Shown here in pieces: positions 18,701 through 27,685 of a stretch of DNA of 64,000 nucleotides. The notes beneath the pieces were generated by a model. It saw nothing but the letters and a program-made list of their open reading frames with translations, did no database searches and was not told the origin of the DNA. Origin of the DNA: JBKBUF01 sp046290815 (GTDB taxonomy: Bacteria; Bacteroidota; Bacteroidia; Cytophagales; Cytophagaceae); contig JBKBUF010000018.1 in NCBI GenBank assembly GCA_046290815.1, forward strand, positions 1 to 64,000, read 5' to 3'. The position numbers and the translations under genes are program-made. Positions within the stretch are counted from its first letter, which is position 1. Every line of letters begins with the position of its first letter.

Positions 18701-20164
18701 ATGGCAATACTTAAAGATATATTATATAAGGTTTCACTTAAGTCAGTAGCTGGTTCTACAGATGTAGAAGTAACTTCTCTTCATCTTGATTCGAGAAAGG
18801 TAGAGAAGGGAGGATTGTTTGTCGCCATTAAAGGGACAGCAGCAGATGGGCATCAGTTTATTCCTCAGGTTATTGAAAGTGGTGCCTTGGTGATTATCTG
18901 TGAAGATATGCCTGATTATCTTGTAGAAGGTGTTACTTATGTTGCTGTGAATAATTCTTCACAAGCTCTAGGTTACATCGCTTCTAATTTTTATGGCAGA
19001 CCTTCAACAAGATTAAAACTTGTAGGTGTAACCGGGACAAATGGTAAAACCACAACTGTTACGTTGCTTCATAGTTTGTTTTTGAAGATGGGATACAATT
19101 CCGGGCTGTTATCTACAGTAGAGAATAAAATCAATGATAAAGTAATACCTTCTACCCATACTACACCGGATGCTATTAATCTGAATCAGTTGTTGGATAA
19201 GATGGTTAAATCCGGCTGCACTCATGCATTTATGGAAGTTAGTTCACATGCAGTAGTGCAACATAGAATTACAGGGCTTGATTTTACCGGAGCGATATTT
19301 ACTAATATCACGCACGATCACCTTGATTATCATAAAACTTTTGATGAATACATCAAGGCCAAGAAAATGTTTTTCGATAATCTTCCCTCTTCTGCATTTG
19401 CCTTGACCAATTCAGATGACAAAAGAGGTATGATCATGTTGCAGAATACAAAAGCGACTAAATATACATTTAGTCTAAGTTCAGCTTCAGATTTTAAAGG
19501 AAAAATCCTGAGTAATACACTTCAGGGCCTTGAGATGGAAGTGGATAAAAAAGATGTATGGTTTAAATTGATTGGGTCCTTTAACGCATATAATCTTGTA
19601 GGTGTATATGCTGCTGCTGTTCTGTTAGGAGAAGATAAGGATGAAATATTAAGGCAGATGTCAGATCTGGGATCAGCACGTGGCAGATTTGAGCAGGTGA
19701 TTTCATCATCAGGAATTACAGCCATTGTAGATTATGCACATACGCCTGATGCTTTAAAAAATGTATTGCAAACGATAAGAGATATCAGACAAGGCAATGA
19801 AAGTATCATTACAGTTGTCGGATGTGGAGGAAACAGAGATGCTGCAAAGAGGCCAGTTATGGCAGAGATCGCCTGCAAGCTCAGCGATAAAGTTATTTTA
19901 ACTTCTGACAATCCACGAAATGAAGAACCATCTGCAATTCTGCAGGAAATGCAAAAAGGAGTTAGTCCGATTGATCAGAAGAAAACACTTACCATCGAAG
20001 ACAGGAGGGAAGCAATAAGAACAGCATGTATGATGGCAAATGCAACGGATATTATTCTGGTTGCAGGAAAAGGTCATGAGAATTATCAGGAAATCAAAGG
20101 CGTGAAACACCCTTTTGATGACAAAGAAATACTAAAAGAAATTTTTCAGGTACTTGGCAAATAA
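18701..20164 (+). CDS. murE: UDP-MurNAc-tripeptide synthetase (meso-diaminopimelate-adding)
   Basis: MurE adds the third amino acid to UDP-MurNAc-L-Ala-D-Glu. The Mur ligase ATP-binding loop TGTNGKTT is at residues 111-118. DNPR at 403-406 is the motif that selects meso-diaminopimelate rather than lysine, so the peptidoglycan is of the DAP type. Central and C-terminal Mur ligase domains are complete (487 residues). The ATG follows the ftsI stop codon with no gap, giving tight coupling. Confidence 0.96.
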   Translation: MAILKDILYKVSLKSVAGSTDVEVTSLHLDSRKVEKGGLFVAIKGTAADGHQFIPQVIESGALVIICEDMPDYLVEGVTYVAVNNSSQALGYIASNFYGRPSTRLKLVGVTGTNGKTTTVTLLHSLFLKMGYNSGLLSTVENKINDKVIPSTHTTPDAINLNQLLDKMVKSGCTHAFMEVSSHAVVQHRITGLDFTGAIFTNITHDHLDYHKTFDEYIKAKKMFFDNLPSSAFALTNSDDKRGMIMLQNTKATKYTFSLSSASDFKGKILSNTLQGLEMEVDKKDVWFKLIGSFNAYNLVGVYAAAVLLGEDKDEILRQMSDLGSARGRFEQVISSSGITAIVDYAHTPDALKNVLQTIRDIRQGNESIITVVGCGGNRDAAKRPVMAEIACKLSDKVILTSDNPRNEEPSAILQEMQKGVSPIDQKKTLTIEDRREAIRTACMMANATDIILVAGKGHENYQEIKGVKHPFDDKEILKEIFQVLGK

Positions 20165-20170
20165 CCTTAT

Positions 20171-20563
20171 ATGAGTCTTTCAAAAGTAAAAGAACAAGAT
20201 CAATTGGTTGAAAAAACATTTCAGCTTTCTCTAAGTGTCATTCAACTTTATATCGAATTACTCAGAGAAAATGAATTTGAGATCTCAGATAAGTTATTAA
20301 GAAGTACTACCAATATCAGAGGAAATGTAGAATGTACGCTTGCTGCAATTGACAAGCAGGATTATATGTCAAGAATATCTGTGGCATTTAAAGAGGCGGT
20401 TGAGACAAGATATTGGCTTAAACTTATTCAGATGAATCATATGATATGCCGTACCTGTGATACTTGTGTGGAGCAGTTAAATGAAATTATAGTAATTCTG
20501 AACTGGATGATCCAGTCTGAAAATACTTTTAAACTACAACTAAACATACATAACCTAAACTGA
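20171..20563 (+). CDS. Four-helix-bundle protein of the 23S rRNA IVS-encoded family
   Basis: A 130-residue, almost wholly helical protein. FQLSLSVIQLYIELLREN, LLRSTTNIRGNVECTLAA, ISVAFKEAVETRYWLKLI and a final CVEQLNEIIVILNWMIQS form four amphipathic helices, with the R(S/A)xxNIxxN-like turn typical of the family named after proteins encoded in 23S rRNA intervening sequences. Function of the family is unknown. It is not a usual dcw gene, yet it fits between murE (6 bp) and mraY (4 bp) as a translated cistron, so it must be co-expressed with wall synthesis genes. The four Cys residues are unusual but not conserved as far as I know. Confidence 0.8.
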   Translation: MSLSKVKEQDQLVEKTFQLSLSVIQLYIELLRENEFEISDKLLRSTTNIRGNVECTLAAIDKQDYMSRISVAFKEAVETRYWLKLIQMNHMICRTCDTCVEQLNEIIVILNWMIQSENTFKLQLNIHNLN

Positions 20564-20567
20564 AAGC

Positions 20568-21779
20568 ATGCTATACTATCTTTTTGACTTTCTGGAAAGA
20601 GAATTTGATGTCATAGGAGCGGGAGTTTTCCGGTACATTTCATTCCGTGCAGGAATGGCTATGTTCATTTCTCTTTTAATTGCCATGCTTCTCGGTAGAA
20701 GGGTGATCAATTTTTTGAGAAGAAAACAAATAGGTGAAACTATTCGTGATCTAGGCCTTCATGGGCAAATGGAGAAAAAGGGAACTCCTACTATGGGAGG
20801 TATAATTATCATTGCATGCATTCTCGTCCCTACTGCATTGCTTGCTCGGCTTGATAATGTTTATGTTGTTCTATTGGTGATCAGTACTGTATGGATGGGT
20901 GTAATCGGTTTTCTCGATGATTACATTAAAGTGTTTAAGAAAAATAAAGAAGGATTGCAGGGTAAGTTTAAAATCATAGGTCAGGTAGGCTTAGGATTGA
21001 TAGTAGGTTTGGTGTTATACTTTAATGAGAATGTCAGGGTCAGGACCTATTTAAGTCCTGCTGTTCAGGAGTCTGATGGCATAGTTTCAGGTACTTTTGT
21101 AGAGCATAAGTCATTGGTAACAACGATTCCATTTATGAAAAACAATGAGCTGAATTATTCAGATCTGTTTGCATTTATGGGGGAAGATTTAACATGGATT
21201 CCATTTGTGTTGCTTGTTATTTTTATAATAACTGCTGTATCAAATGGTGCTAATATTACTGACGGAATAGACGGGCTTGCTGCAGGTACTTCATCCATTA
21301 TTGGTGTTACACTTGGAGTATTTGCTTATGTTTCCGGTAATGCCATTTTTGCGGATTATCTTAATATAATGTTTATTCCAAATAGCAGTGAGATAGTAAT
21401 TTTCTGTGCTGCATTTGTCGGTGCCTGTGTGGGATTCTTATGGGTCAACTCATATCCGGCGCAGGTATTTATGGGTGACACCGGTAGTCTTACCATCGGT
21501 GGAATTATTGCTGTACTGGCAATTGCCATAAGAAAAGAATTATTGATTCCGGTTCTGTGCGGAATTTTTCTCGTTGAAAATCTTTCTGTAATGATCCAGG
21601 TGGCATACTTCAAATACACTAAGAAAAAGTATGGAGAAGGACGTCGGATATTTCTTATGTCACCGCTTCATCATCATTATCAGAAAAAAGGAATGCATGA
21701 GGCAAAAATTGTTACAAGATTCTGGATCGTCGGTGTATTGCTTGCGATCCTTACACTTGCAACATTGAAATTGAGATAA
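20568..21779 (+). CDS. mraY: Phospho-MurNAc-pentapeptide translocase
   Basis: MraY transfers phospho-MurNAc-pentapeptide to undecaprenyl phosphate to make lipid I at the inner membrane. The 403-residue sequence has about ten membrane spans. Family motifs include KKGTPTMGGI near residues 64-73, GFLDDYIKVFKKNKEGL near 114-130 with the DDxxK core, NITDGIDGLA near 228-237, and the C-terminal LMSPLHHHYQKKG near 362-374. It is longer than the Escherichia coli enzyme because of an extra loop around 160-205, which is usual in Bacteroidota. Confidence 0.96.
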   Translation: MLYYLFDFLEREFDVIGAGVFRYISFRAGMAMFISLLIAMLLGRRVINFLRRKQIGETIRDLGLHGQMEKKGTPTMGGIIIIACILVPTALLARLDNVYVVLLVISTVWMGVIGFLDDYIKVFKKNKEGLQGKFKIIGQVGLGLIVGLVLYFNENVRVRTYLSPAVQESDGIVSGTFVEHKSLVTTIPFMKNNELNYSDLFAFMGEDLTWIPFVLLVIFIITAVSNGANITDGIDGLAAGTSSIIGVTLGVFAYVSGNAIFADYLNIMFIPNSSEIVIFCAAFVGACVGFLWVNSYPAQVFMGDTGSLTIGGIIAVLAIAIRKELLIPVLCGIFLVENLSVMIQVAYFKYTKKKYGEGRRIFLMSPLHHHYQKKGMHEAKIVTRFWIVGVLLAILTLATLKLR

Positions 21780-21785
21780 CAACGA

Positions 21786-23135
21786 ATGAAGAAACTGGTA
21801 GCGATACTTGGGGCAGGAGAAAGCGGGACAGGAGCAGCATTGCTGGCCAAAGCGAAAGGTTTTGAAGTTTTAGTTTCGGATAAAGGTGAAATATCTGAAC
21901 ACTATAAAAAAATATTGAAGGAAGAAGGGATAGAGTTTGAAGAGGGAATGCATTCGGAAGAAAAAATTTTACTTGCGTCCCTCATTATCAAAAGTCCCGG
22001 AATTCCTGATAAGGCACCTCTGATAAAGAAGTTATCAGAGAAGAATATTGAAATAATTTCTGAAATAGAATTTGCTTCAAGGTATACCAAAGCAAAGTTT
22101 GTAGGAATAACAGGTAGTAATGGAAAAACCACAACTACACTTCTTACATATCATTTGTTAAAGAAGCTTGGATTAAATACCGGACTGGCAGGTAATATAG
22201 GTGATAGTCTTGCAAAGCAGGTGATAAACGATGATAAGGACTTTTATGTCCTTGAACTGAGTAGTTTTCAATTGGACGGAATGTTTAAGTTCAGAGCACA
22301 TGTTTCTGTTCTGCTCAATATAACACCCGATCACCTTGACAGATATGAATACAACTTCCAAAATTATGTCAATTCCAAGTTCAGGATTGTCCAGAATCAG
22401 GAAGCCTCCGATTACTTTATCACTTTTGCAGAAAATCCTGCAATTGCAGAAAATATTGGAAGGGTAAATGGTCCGGTAAAAAAGCTGATATCAGTTGAAG
22501 GAGATAAAAATGCTGCAGCCTGGTATGAGAATGGAAAGATTCACCTGAAAGATAAAAATGGTGTATTTGCATATTCAGAAGATAGTTTGCCTGTTGCCGG
22601 AAAGCATAATATGATTAATGTGATGGCAGCTATGCTTACTGCACAGGCTTTAGGATTTGATCCTTCAAGATTTGAAGAAGCATTGCGGGATTTTAAAAAT
22701 GCATCCCATAGGTTGGAATTCGCGGGGGAGATAAATGGAGTTAAATTTATCAACGACAGCAAGGCTACCAATGTAGATTCTGTCTGGTATGCATTGGATA
22801 GTGTGAAGCAACCCATCATTTGGATTGCAGGAGGAATAGATAAAGGAAATGATTATTCAGTTTTAGAAAATCTTGTTAAGGAAAAAGTGAAGGCAGTAAT
22901 ATGCATGGGTAAGGATAACAGCAAGTTGGTGAAAGCTTTTGATGGCAAAGTGCCATTTTTGATTGAAACGTCTGATATAAAAAGTGCGGTAATGGCAGCA
23001 TTTGGTCAGGCGTCGGAAGGAGATGTGATTTTACTCTCACCGGCATGTGCAAGTTTCGATTTATTCAGAAATTATGAAGACAGAGGTGAACAGTTTAAAC
23101 TGCAGGTAATAGACTTAATAAATAAAGTAAAATAA
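21786..23135 (+). CDS. murD: UDP-MurNAc-L-alanine:D-glutamate ligase
   Basis: MurD adds D-glutamate to UDP-MurNAc-L-alanine. ATP-binding loop GITGSNGKTTTT is near residues 108-119, the NITPDHLDRY segment near 179-188 and the HRLEFAGEINGVKFINDSKATN segment near 304-325. The N-terminal Rossmann domain begins with AILGAGESGTGAA. At 449 residues it is full length. It lies 6 bp after mraY and 1 bp before ftsW. Confidence 0.96.
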   Translation: MKKLVAILGAGESGTGAALLAKAKGFEVLVSDKGEISEHYKKILKEEGIEFEEGMHSEEKILLASLIIKSPGIPDKAPLIKKLSEKNIEIISEIEFASRYTKAKFVGITGSNGKTTTTLLTYHLLKKLGLNTGLAGNIGDSLAKQVINDDKDFYVLELSSFQLDGMFKFRAHVSVLLNITPDHLDRYEYNFQNYVNSKFRIVQNQEASDYFITFAENPAIAENIGRVNGPVKKLISVEGDKNAAAWYENGKIHLKDKNGVFAYSEDSLPVAGKHNMINVMAAMLTAQALGFDPSRFEEALRDFKNASHRLEFAGEINGVKFINDSKATNVDSVWYALDSVKQPIIWIAGGIDKGNDYSVLENLVKEKVKAVICMGKDNSKLVKAFDGKVPFLIETSDIKSAVMAAFGQASEGDVILLSPACASFDLFRNYEDRGEQFKLQVIDLINKVK

Positions 23136-23136
23136 A

Positions 23137-24279
23137 ATGACAGCAGCTAAAGATTGGATGCAAAGAAATCTGAAAGGTGATCCAGTGATATGGGGCATCA
23201 TCTTTTGCCTTTCTTTAATTAGTATCGCTGTAGTATACAGTGCTATCGGCTCGCTTGCATATAAGAGGATGCATGGTAATACTGAGCATTATCTGATCAA
23301 ACACAGCTTTTTGGTGTTCCTGGGTTTGGGTTGTATGTGGATAGCCCATAAACTGGATTATAAGTATTATTCAAGATTGAGCAGGCTTGGTCTGATCATC
23401 AGTATTCCATTGCTTGCTTTGACTTATGCCACAGGTGATAATATCAATGGCGCTGTAAGATGGCTTACTATACCATTGATTAATCAGTCATTTCAGCCAT
23501 CAGATTTTGCTAAACTTTCACTTATAGCGAATCTTGCAAGTATGCTGGCAAAGAGGCAAGCGAATATTGATGATTTTAAAGAATCTTTTCTGCCGATTAT
23601 TTTCTGGACTGGTGGTATTTGCGGACTTATAGCTCTTTCTAATCTCTCTACTGCTGTATTGCTTTTTGCAACATGTATGTTGCTAATGTTTATAGGGCGC
23701 GTTCCTATGAAATATCTGTTTATGCTTGTTGTTGTCGGGTTATTTGCGGTGACGGTAGGATTGGCTCTTGGTCAAAGGCTTGGTACGGCAATTAGCAGAG
23801 TGGACAAATTTCTTTTTTCCAAGGAAGTACAGTTCCAGGCAGAACAATCATACAAAGCAATTGCTACAGGACTGGTTTTCGGTAAAGGACCCGGACAAAG
23901 TGTTCAGGGAGATTTTCTCCCACATGGTTATTCAGATTTTATTTATTCCATAATTATTGAGGAGTATGGTATGATAGGAGGGGTGATTGTTTTATTTCTT
24001 TACCTGGCATTGCTTTACCGAAGTATGCTTACGGTAACAAAGAGTGATAAAGCTTTCGGTGGTTTGTTATCTGCCGGATTAAGCTTCAGTCTTGTAATAC
24101 AGGCCATGATTAATATGGGAGTAGCAGTTGGCTTAGGTCCGATTACCGGACAACCACTTCCCCTGCTTAGTATGGGAGGTACATCAATGTTATTTACAGG
24201 AATCTCTTTGGGTATAATATTAAGTGTGAGCAGAGGAGACAGAACTGAGGGATCTGATAAAAATAGGGAAAAAGAATAA
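23137..24279 (+). CDS. ftsW: Septal peptidoglycan glycosyltransferase FtsW
   Basis: FtsW is a SEDS-family polymerase that makes glycan strands with its partner FtsI. The 380-residue sequence has about ten membrane spans. It contains the SEDS core GQSVQGDFLPHGYSDFIYSI near 250-269 followed by EEYG, with the catalytic-type acidic residue in this loop region, and the closing GQPLPLLSMGGTSM near 340-353. Its stop overlaps the murG start by one base (TAATG). Confidence 0.95.
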   Translation: MTAAKDWMQRNLKGDPVIWGIIFCLSLISIAVVYSAIGSLAYKRMHGNTEHYLIKHSFLVFLGLGCMWIAHKLDYKYYSRLSRLGLIISIPLLALTYATGDNINGAVRWLTIPLINQSFQPSDFAKLSLIANLASMLAKRQANIDDFKESFLPIIFWTGGICGLIALSNLSTAVLLFATCMLLMFIGRVPMKYLFMLVVVGLFAVTVGLALGQRLGTAISRVDKFLFSKEVQFQAEQSYKAIATGLVFGKGPGQSVQGDFLPHGYSDFIYSIIIEEYGMIGGVIVLFLYLALLYRSMLTVTKSDKAFGGLLSAGLSFSLVIQAMINMGVAVGLGPITGQPLPLLSMGGTSMLFTGISLGIILSVSRGDRTEGSDKNREKE

Positions 24280-25391
24280 TGGCAGAAAAAAGACCATATA
24301 GGGTAATCATTAGCGGTGGTGGCACAGGAGGCCACATTTATCCTGCTATTGCCATTGCAAATGCAATTAAGGAAAAGCAACCTGATGCAGAAATATTATT
24401 CGTTGGAGCAAAGGACCGAATGGAGATGGAAAAAGTGCCTGCTGCAGGATATAAAATTGAAGGGTTATGGATCAGTGGTATTCAAAGAAGGCTCACTATT
24501 GACAATCTGTTGTTTCCGGTAAAAGTGCTTTCAAGCATATGGAATGCTTCCTCAATTGTGAGAAAGTTTAAGCCGGATGTAGCCGTAGGTGTAGGCGGAT
24601 ATGCAAGCTGGCCTCTGTTATTTTCTGCTTCATTGTTCAATGTGCCGACGGTAATCCAGGAACAGAATTCCTATGCCGGTGTCACCAATAAATTTTTGGC
24701 AAAAAATGCCAGAAAGATTTTCGTGGCATACGACAATATGGATAAGTTTTTTCCTGGGGATAAGTTGGTGCTTGCAGGAAATCCGGTTAGAAAAGATATC
24801 CTGGATTATAAATCGAAAAGAGCTGAGGCTTTGAAGGAATTTGGATTACAGGACGGTGTGCCTGTATTGATGGTGATGGGAGGAAGTCTTGGGGCACGAA
24901 CTATCAATGAAAGTATTTTGAATGATATAAAGAAAATTACTGCAGCCGGAATACAAGTAGTTTGGCAAACTGGAAAATTTTACCATCAGAAGGTAAAAGC
25001 AGAAGCAGAGAAAGAAGGTAATGCAAAAATTAAAGTTCATGAATTTTTGTACAAAATGGACCTTGCATATGCCGCCGCGGATGTAGTAGTTTCAAGAGCA
25101 GGAGCATTATCGATTTCTGAGCTTTGTCTTGTAGGTAAACCGGTAATTCTGGTTCCTTCACCTAACGTTGCAGAAGATCACCAGACAAAAAATGCTTTGG
25201 CACTGGTAGAAAAGAACGCTGCTATAATGATAAAGGATAGTGAGTCTAGAGCAAAACTGGTGGATGAAGCTCTGAAGTTAATGAAGAACGATAATAAAAA
25301 GAGAGAACTCGGTGATAATATTCTAAAGTTGGGGAAGCCGGATGCAGCTAATACGATTGCATCTGAAATTTTAAAATTAATTAAGAATTAA
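24279..25391 (+). CDS. murG: UDP-GlcNAc:lipid I GlcNAc transferase
   Basis: MurG adds N-acetylglucosamine to lipid I, producing lipid II on the inner face of the membrane. The GGGTGGHIYPA loop at residues 12-22, GVGGYASWPLL near 107-117, QEQNSYAG near 127-134 and SRAGALSISEL near 271-281 are all present in the GT28 fold. The stop codon (25389-25391) lies inside the first unit of a 12-copy heptanucleotide repeat, so the last residues KN are encoded by repeat-like sequence. Confidence 0.96.
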   Translation: MAEKRPYRVIISGGGTGGHIYPAIAIANAIKEKQPDAEILFVGAKDRMEMEKVPAAGYKIEGLWISGIQRRLTIDNLLFPVKVLSSIWNASSIVRKFKPDVAVGVGGYASWPLLFSASLFNVPTVIQEQNSYAGVTNKFLAKNARKIFVAYDNMDKFFPGDKLVLAGNPVRKDILDYKSKRAEALKEFGLQDGVPVLMVMGGSLGARTINESILNDIKKITAAGIQVVWQTGKFYHQKVKAEAEKEGNAKIKVHEFLYKMDLAYAAADVVVSRAGALSISELCLVGKPVILVPSPNVAEDHQTKNALALVEKNAAIMIKDSESRAKLVDEALKLMKNDNKKRELGDNILKLGKPDAANTIASEILKLIKN

Positions 25392-25468
25392 GAATTAAGA
25401 ATTAAGAATTAAGAATTAAGAATTAAGAATTAAGAATTAAGAATTAAGAATTAAGAATTAAGAATTAA
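25385..25468. repeat. Tandem array of 12 perfect GAATTAA units
   Basis: Twelve uninterrupted copies of the 7-bp unit GAATTAA occupy the murG-murC gap, starting inside the murG stop region. Because 7 is not a multiple of 3 the array puts TAA in all three forward frames. The same unit forms the array at 29000-29104. Such arrays can change length by slipped-strand pairing. Confidence 0.97.
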
Positions 25469-25512
25469 GAATTTTAACCCTTAAGCACTTAAATACATAA
25501 ACATCTTAACAC

Positions 25513-26898
25513 TTGAACACCTTAAATAACATACAAAGCATCTACTTCATCGGTATCGGTGGTATCGGCATGAGTGCATTGGCCAGATGGTTCAATGCCA
25601 ATGGTTATGCCGTAGCCGGTTATGACCGTAGCAGGACACAACTTTGTATGGAATTGGAGGTTGAAGGCATGAATGTTCATTATGAAGATTCCATCGACCT
25701 AGTACCTGAAAAATTTAAAGAAAAAAATACTTTAATTGTTTTTACTCCTGCAATACCATTTGATCATAAAGAGCTGTCTTATTTTAGAAATAACGGTTTT
25801 TCGGTTGTAAAAAGGGCTGAAGTGCTTGGTATGCTTACCAAGGATTATTTCACCATTGCCGTTGCAGGGACACATGGTAAGACTACAACTTCTTCCATGA
25901 TTGCGCATATATTGCGAAGCTGCAATAAAAATTGTTTTGCCTTTCTTGGAGGAATTACTCAGAACTATAAGTCAAATCTATTGCTAGGTGACAAGGCCGG
26001 AAATGACCAAATCATGGTGGTTGAAGCAGATGAATATGACAGGTCGTTTTTAAAATTGAATCCATCTATAGCTGTAATTACGGCTATGGATCCGGATCAC
26101 CTGGATATTTACAAAGATGAAAAAGATTTTACTGAGACATTTAATGCGTTTGTAAAGCAGATAAATCCCGGAGGTGCATTGTTTCACAAATCAGGAACAG
26201 TTATAGATATTCCTAACAAAGGACAAAAACATTATACTTTCGGGACTGATAATAATGATTACAATGTGGATAACTATAGAGTGGAAAATGGAGATATCAT
26301 TTTCGACCTGAACGCAAGAGGTAAAAAGTTCAGTTCTGTAAAGCTTCAGGTTCCTGGTATGCATAATGTAATGAATGCAACAGCTGCATTCGCAGCTTCC
26401 GCAGAAGCGGGGGTAGAGCCCGATAAAATAATTAAAGCGCTCTACGAATTCAAAGGTGTGAAGAGAAGGTTTGATGTAATTTATAAAGGAGAGAAGACAG
26501 TTTATATTGATGATTATGCACATCATCCCACAGAAATCACTGCTTTTTTATCAGCAGTAAGAGATCTGTATGAAGGTAAAAAGGTTACCGCTGTATTTCA
26601 GCCACACCTTTTTTCCAGAACAAGAGATTTTATGGATGAATTTGCAAGGAGCCTTGAGCTGGCAGACAAGGTAATTTTACTTGATATTTATCCGGCAAGA
26701 GAAAAGCCTATCGATGGTATAACATCCAACGAATTACTTGAAAAGATTAACATTAAAGATAAAAATCATTGCAGTAAAGATGAATTACTTGTGATGCTCG
26801 ATAAAACCAAAACAGATATTTTAGTTACCATTGGTGCAGGAGATATAGATCAGTTTATAGATCCTATTAAGAAATTACTTGAATCAAAAAATGCTTAA
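25513..26898 (+). CDS. murC: UDP-MurNAc:L-alanine ligase
   Basis: MurC attaches L-alanine to UDP-MurNAc, the first step of the stem peptide. The N-terminal IGIGGIGMSALARW (about 13-26), ATP loop AGTHGKTTTSSM near 118-129 and DYAHHPTEI near 336-344 are diagnostic. The length is 461 residues. No ATG exists between the upstream in-frame stop (25507-25509) and the conserved IYFIGIGGIGMS segment, so I use a TTG at 25513, which gives an N-terminus like that of relatives. The gene follows the GAATTAA array, which lengthens the gap to murG to 121 bp. Confidence 0.93.
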   Translation: MNTLNNIQSIYFIGIGGIGMSALARWFNANGYAVAGYDRSRTQLCMELEVEGMNVHYEDSIDLVPEKFKEKNTLIVFTPAIPFDHKELSYFRNNGFSVVKRAEVLGMLTKDYFTIAVAGTHGKTTTSSMIAHILRSCNKNCFAFLGGITQNYKSNLLLGDKAGNDQIMVVEADEYDRSFLKLNPSIAVITAMDPDHLDIYKDEKDFTETFNAFVKQINPGGALFHKSGTVIDIPNKGQKHYTFGTDNNDYNVDNYRVENGDIIFDLNARGKKFSSVKLQVPGMHNVMNATAAFAASAEAGVEPDKIIKALYEFKGVKRRFDVIYKGEKTVYIDDYAHHPTEITAFLSAVRDLYEGKKVTAVFQPHLFSRTRDFMDEFARSLELADKVILLDIYPAREKPIDGITSNELLEKINIKDKNHCSKDELLVMLDKTKTDILVTIGAGDIDQFIDPIKKLLESKNA

Positions 26899-27667
26899 GA
26901 AGTTTAAACCGGATCTGAAAATTGGCAAGAAGGTGGTGATACTGCTTTCAGTGATCGTTCTGTTTAGTTTGATAGGATTTATAGAGGCAAAACAGGATGG
27001 GCGCGAGGTTACATCTGTTCATGTTAATATCAATTTTGAAGATGACAACTTCTTTGTTACCGACCAAGACATTATGCATTTGATAACACTGAATGGTTCA
27101 GACAAAATTGTAGGAGAAAAATTTGAAGATATAGATTTGAAAACACTTGAAATGAGAATAAAAAATAATAAATTTGTGTCAGATGCTCAAGTGTATAAAG
27201 ACCATAAAGGTACTTTAATGATTGAAGTAAAACAGTGCAGACCCATTGCTCGTGTCATTCAATCAGACGCCCCCCATGCCTACATAGGGAGCAGGGGAAA
27301 TACTCTCGGAACTTCAGACAAATTTACAGCCAGGGTTATCCTCATTGATGGTCCCGGATCTTCAAATCTTCTTTCTGAAAATTTCTTAACCTCTGATGAA
27401 GGTTCTTCTTACCTGGCTTTGCTTAACCATATAGATCAGGATAAATTCTGGAAAGCTCAGCTGTCGGAAATGTATATAGACTCCAGGGGTGAGTTAAGGT
27501 TTTATCCACAGGTGGGCAATCAGGTAATCTATTTCGGAAAGCCGGATGATGTAGAAAATAAATTAAAAAGGCTGAAAATATTTTATAAAGAAATTCTTCC
27601 ATCCAAAGGTTGGAATAAATATAAATCAGTCAATCTGAAATTCAGGAATCAAATTATTTGTGAATAG
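26891..27667 (+). CDS. ftsQ: Cell division protein FtsQ
   Basis: About 258 residues with a short basic cytoplasmic N-terminus, one membrane span (KVVILLSVIVLFSLIGFI) and a periplasmic POTRA/FtsQ region that includes the segment around VTDQDIMHLITLNG and RIKNNKFVSDAQVYKDHKG. FtsQ links early and late division proteins. I choose the ATG at 26891, overlapping the end of murC by 8 bp; a TTG four codons upstream is possible. Position between murC and ftsA supports the call, since sequence conservation is low. Confidence 0.88.
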   Translation: MLKKFKPDLKIGKKVVILLSVIVLFSLIGFIEAKQDGREVTSVHVNINFEDDNFFVTDQDIMHLITLNGSDKIVGEKFEDIDLKTLEMRIKNNKFVSDAQVYKDHKGTLMIEVKQCRPIARVIQSDAPHAYIGSRGNTLGTSDKFTARVILIDGPGSSNLLSENFLTSDEGSSYLALLNHIDQDKFWKAQLSEMYIDSRGELRFYPQVGNQVIYFGKPDDVENKLKRLKIFYKEILPSKGWNKYKSVNLKFRNQIICE

Positions 27668-27685
27668 ATTTTTTTAAAACATACT

